DNA from: Bifidobacterium miconis
Lineage (GTDB): Bacteria; Actinomycetota; Actinomycetes; Actinomycetales; Bifidobacteriaceae
Direction: 5' to 3'
Assembly (NCBI RefSeq): GCF_019331735.1
Contig: NZ_JAHBBH010000028.1
Span: forward strand, 1 to 33,628
Length of the DNA stretch: 33,628 nucleotides
Positions 31,742 through 33,628 of this stretch are shown in pieces. The notes under the pieces were generated by a model. It did not search any database. It was given only the letters and a program-made list of their open reading frames with translations, and had not been told where the DNA came from. A program made the position numbers and the translations under genes. How positions within the stretch are numbered: position 1 is the first letter of the stretch; every line of letters starts with the position of its first letter.

Positions 31742-31835
31742 ACAATCGTGACCGCAAGGTCCACAACTTAACACCTTTCTTCTTCATCTCCTTTCTTTCT
31801 CCTTTGAGCCCGGCACCCGCCGGGCTTTTCTTTTT
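31742..31835 (+). ncRNA. candidate small RNA, locus A, with anti-Shine-Dalgarno tract
   Basis: Elements in order: TTATAT at 31735-31740 as a possible -10 box; hairpin GACC-GCAA-GGTC (31750-31761), a GNRA tetraloop, with an outer GTG/CAC helix past one bulged base; AACTTAAC (31765-31772); a 34-base CU-rich tract; and the terminator at 31807-31835. The tract contains CTCCTTTCT (31788-31796), the same word as the 3' end of 16S rRNA in many Gram-positive bacteria, and CTCCTTT again at 31799. It could therefore pair with mRNA ribosome sites. No open reading frame fits. It is transcribed divergently from the 5'-nucleotidase gene. The same layout occurs at 5424-5333 on the minus strand. Confidence 0.55.
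31807..31835 (+). terminator. strong intrinsic terminator of the candidate small RNA
   Basis: AGCCCGGC (31807-31814) pairs with GCCGGGCT (31819-31826) around ACCC, followed by TTTCTTTTT. No protein gene precedes it on the plus strand, which argues for a non-coding transcript. Confidence 0.9.
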
Positions 31836-31928
31836 CGCCGCGTCCCCGCTGTTCTGGGGGAGGGATAATCCGCCGAGCTCTCGTATGGTTTTCGGGCATA
31901 ATCGATGGGTGCTGACAGCGGTGACATA

Positions 31929-32145
31929 CTATCGGCGTTGAGTGTGGTACATTCTGCCGGCCAAGGACATCTATCTACGTTAAGTGCGGTATGCGGCTCG
32001 GCATGCACCTTGAGCATATGGCGGTTTTGTTGGGATAATACCCGAAATGCTCGTTGCCGAATACCACATTCAACGCAGATAGATGTTCGGGAGGCTCGGA
32101 ATGTACCGCACTCAATGCAGATAGCGTTCTAGATGCTCATTGCCG
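31929..32145. repeat. four-copy ~26-bp repeat, two in each orientation
   Basis: The consensus is about CTATCTGCGTTGAGTGYGGTA. Forward copies are at 31929-31954 and 31968-31992; reverse copies are at 32059-32088 and 32099-32124. Each forward copy can pair with a reverse one, giving a long branched structure. ATGCTCRTTGCCGA recurs at 32047 and 32133. The reverse end overlaps the stop of the 47-codon gene. Irregular spacing and mixed orientation exclude a CRISPR array. Confidence 0.8.
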
Positions 32146-32280
32146 ATATGTCAGTGTTCGTCGCATAGCTTCCTTGAGTTGTTCGTCCGTGTAGCCGCGT
32201 TCCGCTTCTTCGATATCGGCTTTGAGCATTGAGGATTCCTCGGCTGGCAGATCGTCGAAAGAGAGCATGACGTAGTTCAT
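32137..32280 (-). CDS. small conserved-looking protein of 47 residues
   Basis: The frame starts MNYVMLSFDDLPAEESS and ends LKEAMRRTLTYRQ. It is acidic in the first half, amphipathic and helical, with codon choice like its neighbours. No product is recognised. Size and helical character recall RelB/DinJ-type antitoxins or their fragments, but no toxin gene is adjacent. A perfect-spaced CATAAT (32292-32287 on this strand) lies 6 bases before the ATG, suggesting a leaderless mRNA; there is no Shine-Dalgarno. The stop lies within the repeat cluster at 31929-32145. Confidence 0.5.
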   Translation of the reverse strand: MNYVMLSFDDLPAEESSMLKADIEEAERGYTDEQLKEAMRRTLTYRQ

Positions 32281-32429
32281 ACGCCTATTATGGCTGTGCC
32301 GCGAGAGTTATGATGAGACGTACGGAATGACGGCAGTATCACTCATCCGGTTTTCAGTCGGGTGTACAGCGGCTTGTCGGATGGTGCCGATTCCGCGGGT
32401 GCTTCCAAGTGCGCCCTTACTGGGATGAG

Positions 32430-32467
32430 GGTCCGGCATGATTCTTCGTGTCGGACCTTTTGCTTTG
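32430..32467 (+). terminator. intrinsic terminator with no protein gene upstream
   Basis: GGTCCGGCATGA (32430-32441) pairs over 12 positions (two G-U) with TCGTGTCGGACC (32446-32457), loop TTCT, then TTTTGCTTT. Upstream on the plus strand, TATGAT at about 32311-32316 could be a -10 box, implying a transcript of about 140 bases (32322-32465) in the 309-base stretch 32281-32589. I recognise no known RNA family or reading frame in it. Confidence 0.65.
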
Positions 32468-32510
32468 AGCAAGGCTATTGGGAACGATTGTGACATTCCT
32501 TAGCGTCGCA

Positions 32511-32565
32511 AATGTAATGGGGTGTGGTTCGATGCTGCATACATCGAACCACACCCCATTACATT
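32511..32565. repeat. perfect 24-bp inverted repeat after the FIVAR surface-protein gene
   Basis: Arm 32511-32534 (AATGTAATGGGGTGTGG and on) is exactly complementary to 32542-32565, with the 7-base loop CTGCATA. It begins 24 bases after the stop of the minus-strand surface-protein gene. It is the likely transcript end, although only a short U-rich tail (ATTACATTTG) follows on that strand. Confidence 0.85.
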
Positions 32566-32589
32566 GAGCGCTCGCTGAGAGGGAAGACC

Positions 32590-33628
32590 TTACTTCAGGC
32601 CCTTCCAGGCGACTCCTTCCTGGTTCCAGCCGCGGGTGGCATTGAGGCGATACTCGTTGACATCCGTGGTGTACAGGTGCTCGTCGGTCGACGGCGCGTA
32701 CATGCGGTACACGGGAACCGTGCCCGTATCGACCTGATACCAGGCCACGCCCTCGTCCTTCCAGCCGCGCTGCGTCGTCAGCACCTGACGCTCGTGGCCA
32801 TCAAGGGACAGCAGGTGACGGCCGGTCTTCGGGTTGTACAGACGGTGCACCGGGGTCGCGCCGGCCACGTTGTGCGCGGCGTTGAACACTACGCCCTCGT
32901 ACTTCCAGCCCTGCTTGTTCGCCAGCACGTTCTTCTCGTTCGAGTCGGCGGTGTACAGGTGCAGGTTCGTCTTCGGGTTGAACAGACGATACACCGGAAC
33001 CGGCAGCGGCTCTTCCTCATCGTCCTTATCCTTGTCCTGATCAGGCTGGCCCGGAGTGGACGGCTTCTTGGTGAGGGCGCTCTGCGCGTCGGTCAGGGTC
33101 TTGGTGGCGTTGTCGACTTCGGTTTGGGTGGCGTCGGCGTTGGCCTGCACGGTCTTGGCGTCCGCGAGGGCCTTGGCGAACGGGGTCCAGGATTCGGGCG
33201 TGTAGGCGTCCTGCTTCTTGGACTCGGCCGTCTTGACCGCGGCGTCCAGCGCGGTCTTGTCGGCCTTCTTGGACGGTTCCGGCTTCTTGACGAGCGCGTT
33301 GGCCGCGTCGGTCAGGGCCTTCTCGGCGGCGTCGACCTCGGCCTGGGTGGCGTCGGTCTTGGCGGCCGTGGTTTCCGCGGCCGCGAGGGCCTTGGCGAAC
33401 GAATCCCACGAGTCGTCGGTGTAGTCCTTCTGCTGCTTGGTCTTCGCGTCGGCGATGGCCTTGTTCAGCGCGGTCTTGTCGGCTGCCTTCTTCAGTCCGG
33501 CCTGCGCGTCGGTCAGGGTCTTGGTGGCGTTGTCGACTTCGGTTTGGGTGGCGTCGGCGTTGGCCTGCACGGTCTTGGCGTCCGCGAGGGCCTTGGCGAA
33601 CGGGGTCCAGGATTCGGGCGTGTAGGCG
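32590..33628 (-). CDS. surface protein with FIVAR and DUF5648 repeats, 3' part
   Basis: The gene runs off the window at 33628, so neither start nor signal peptide is visible; 345 C-terminal residues are seen. They hold two complete and part of a third FIVAR repeat of about 70 residues (DKTAL...YTPESWTPFAKAL...TEVDNATKTLTDAQ), a charged linker (QPDQDKDKDDEEE), and three DUF5648-like repeats (VYRLFNPKTNLHLYT, HRLYNPKTGRHLL, YRMYAPSTDEHLYT, each ending in GW..EGV). FIVAR domains occur in large Gram-positive adhesins that bind sugars or matrix proteins. There is no LPXTG motif. The final module matches that of the 5'-nucleotidase. Confidence 0.88.
   Translation of the reverse strand, partial: AYTPESWTPFAKALADAKTVQANADATQTEVDNATKTLTDAQAGLKKAADKTALNKAIADAKTKQQKDYTDDSWDSFAKALAAAETTAAKTDATQAEVDAAEKALTDAANALVKKPEPSKKADKTALDAAVKTAESKKQDAYTPESWTPFAKALADAKTVQANADATQTEVDNATKTLTDAQSALTKKPSTPGQPDQDKDKDDEEEPLPVPVYRLFNPKTNLHLYTADSNEKNVLANKQGWKYEGVVFNAAHNVAGATPVHRLYNPKTGRHLLSLDGHERQVLTTQRGWKDEGVAWYQVDTGTVPVYRMYAPSTDEHLYTTDVNEYRLNATRGWNQEGVAWKGLK
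33082..33628. repeat. 127-bp identical direct repeat within FIVAR units
   Basis: 33082-33208 and 33502-33628 are identical base for base, with a period of 420 bases (140 residues, two FIVAR units). The unit between them has diverged. The right copy is cut by the window end, so the identity may be longer. Confidence 0.92.

Noticed and set aside
31475..31771. 98-codon plus-strand frame near the candidate small RNA
   Set aside because: No ribosome site, no recognisable motif, and it overlaps the promoter and hairpin of the proposed RNA.
32308..32496. 62-codon minus-strand frame after the FIVAR gene
   Set aside because: It runs through the terminator hairpin at 32430-32457 and has no ribosome site or motif.

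Overview
The window is GC-rich chromosomal DNA from an actinobacterium, almost certainly a Bifidobacterium. The grounds are a GH129-type alpha-N-acetylgalactosaminidase, a family known mainly from bifidobacteria, together with large secreted proteins carrying DUF5648 and FIVAR repeats, a C69 dipeptidase, and the codon and promoter style. I see no phage, insertion sequence, tRNA, rRNA or CRISPR array. The window ends inside a surface-protein gene on the right.

Layout. 1-5.0 kb: a minus-strand operon for an MptD-type ECF (group II) transporter (S component, T component, fused double ATPase) ending in a ZinT-like protein; the last three genes overlap by 4 bases. 5.0-5.5 kb: non-coding, with repeats and a candidate small RNA. 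5.5-7.7 kb: a mycoredoxin/glutaredoxin (-) and a C69 dipeptidase (+). 7.9-11.3 kb: a GH129 enzyme and a GT2 glycosyltransferase (-). 11.4-13.6 kb: a divergent TetR regulator and ftsY. 13.9-17.6 kb: the ammonium module amtB-glnK-glnD. 17.6-19.0 kb: a MATE exporter (-). 19.03-19.66 kb: an intergenic region holding nine DnaA-box-like 9-mers. 19.7-22.5 kb: a Nudix-like protein, then pnuC and a nadR-like gene for nicotinamide riboside salvage behind a structured leader. 22.8-26.9 kb: dnaB, murT, gatD. 27.1-31.3 kb: a 1,397-residue secreted 5'-nucleotidase (-). 31.3-32.6 kb: a non-coding region with a second candidate small RNA, inverted repeats and a 47-codon gene. 32.6 kb to the end: the 3' part of a FIVAR/DUF5648 surface protein (-).

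How the genes work together. AmtB, PII (GlnK) and its modifying enzyme GlnD form the ammonium uptake and sensing set. PnuC imports nicotinamide riboside and the NadR-like kinase phosphorylates it. MurT and GatD together amidate the glutamate of lipid II. The ECF genes form one importer whose substrate I cannot assign; the ZinT-like partner hints at a metal or metal complex.

Most notable non-coding signals: (1) a helically phased DnaA-box array with no dnaA gene nearby; (2) two unlinked loci with the same order of elements (GCAA-tetraloop hairpin, AACUUAAC, CU-rich tract, GCCCGGC terminator), which look like a small-RNA family, one copy carrying an anti-Shine-Dalgarno mimic; (3) a structured leader before pnuC; (4) intergenic clusters of locus-specific inverted repeats, mostly at gene 3' ends; (5) REP-like palindromes and short tandem repeats inserted in frame into enzymes (murT, the dipeptidase, the ECF ATPase, the ZinT-like protein).
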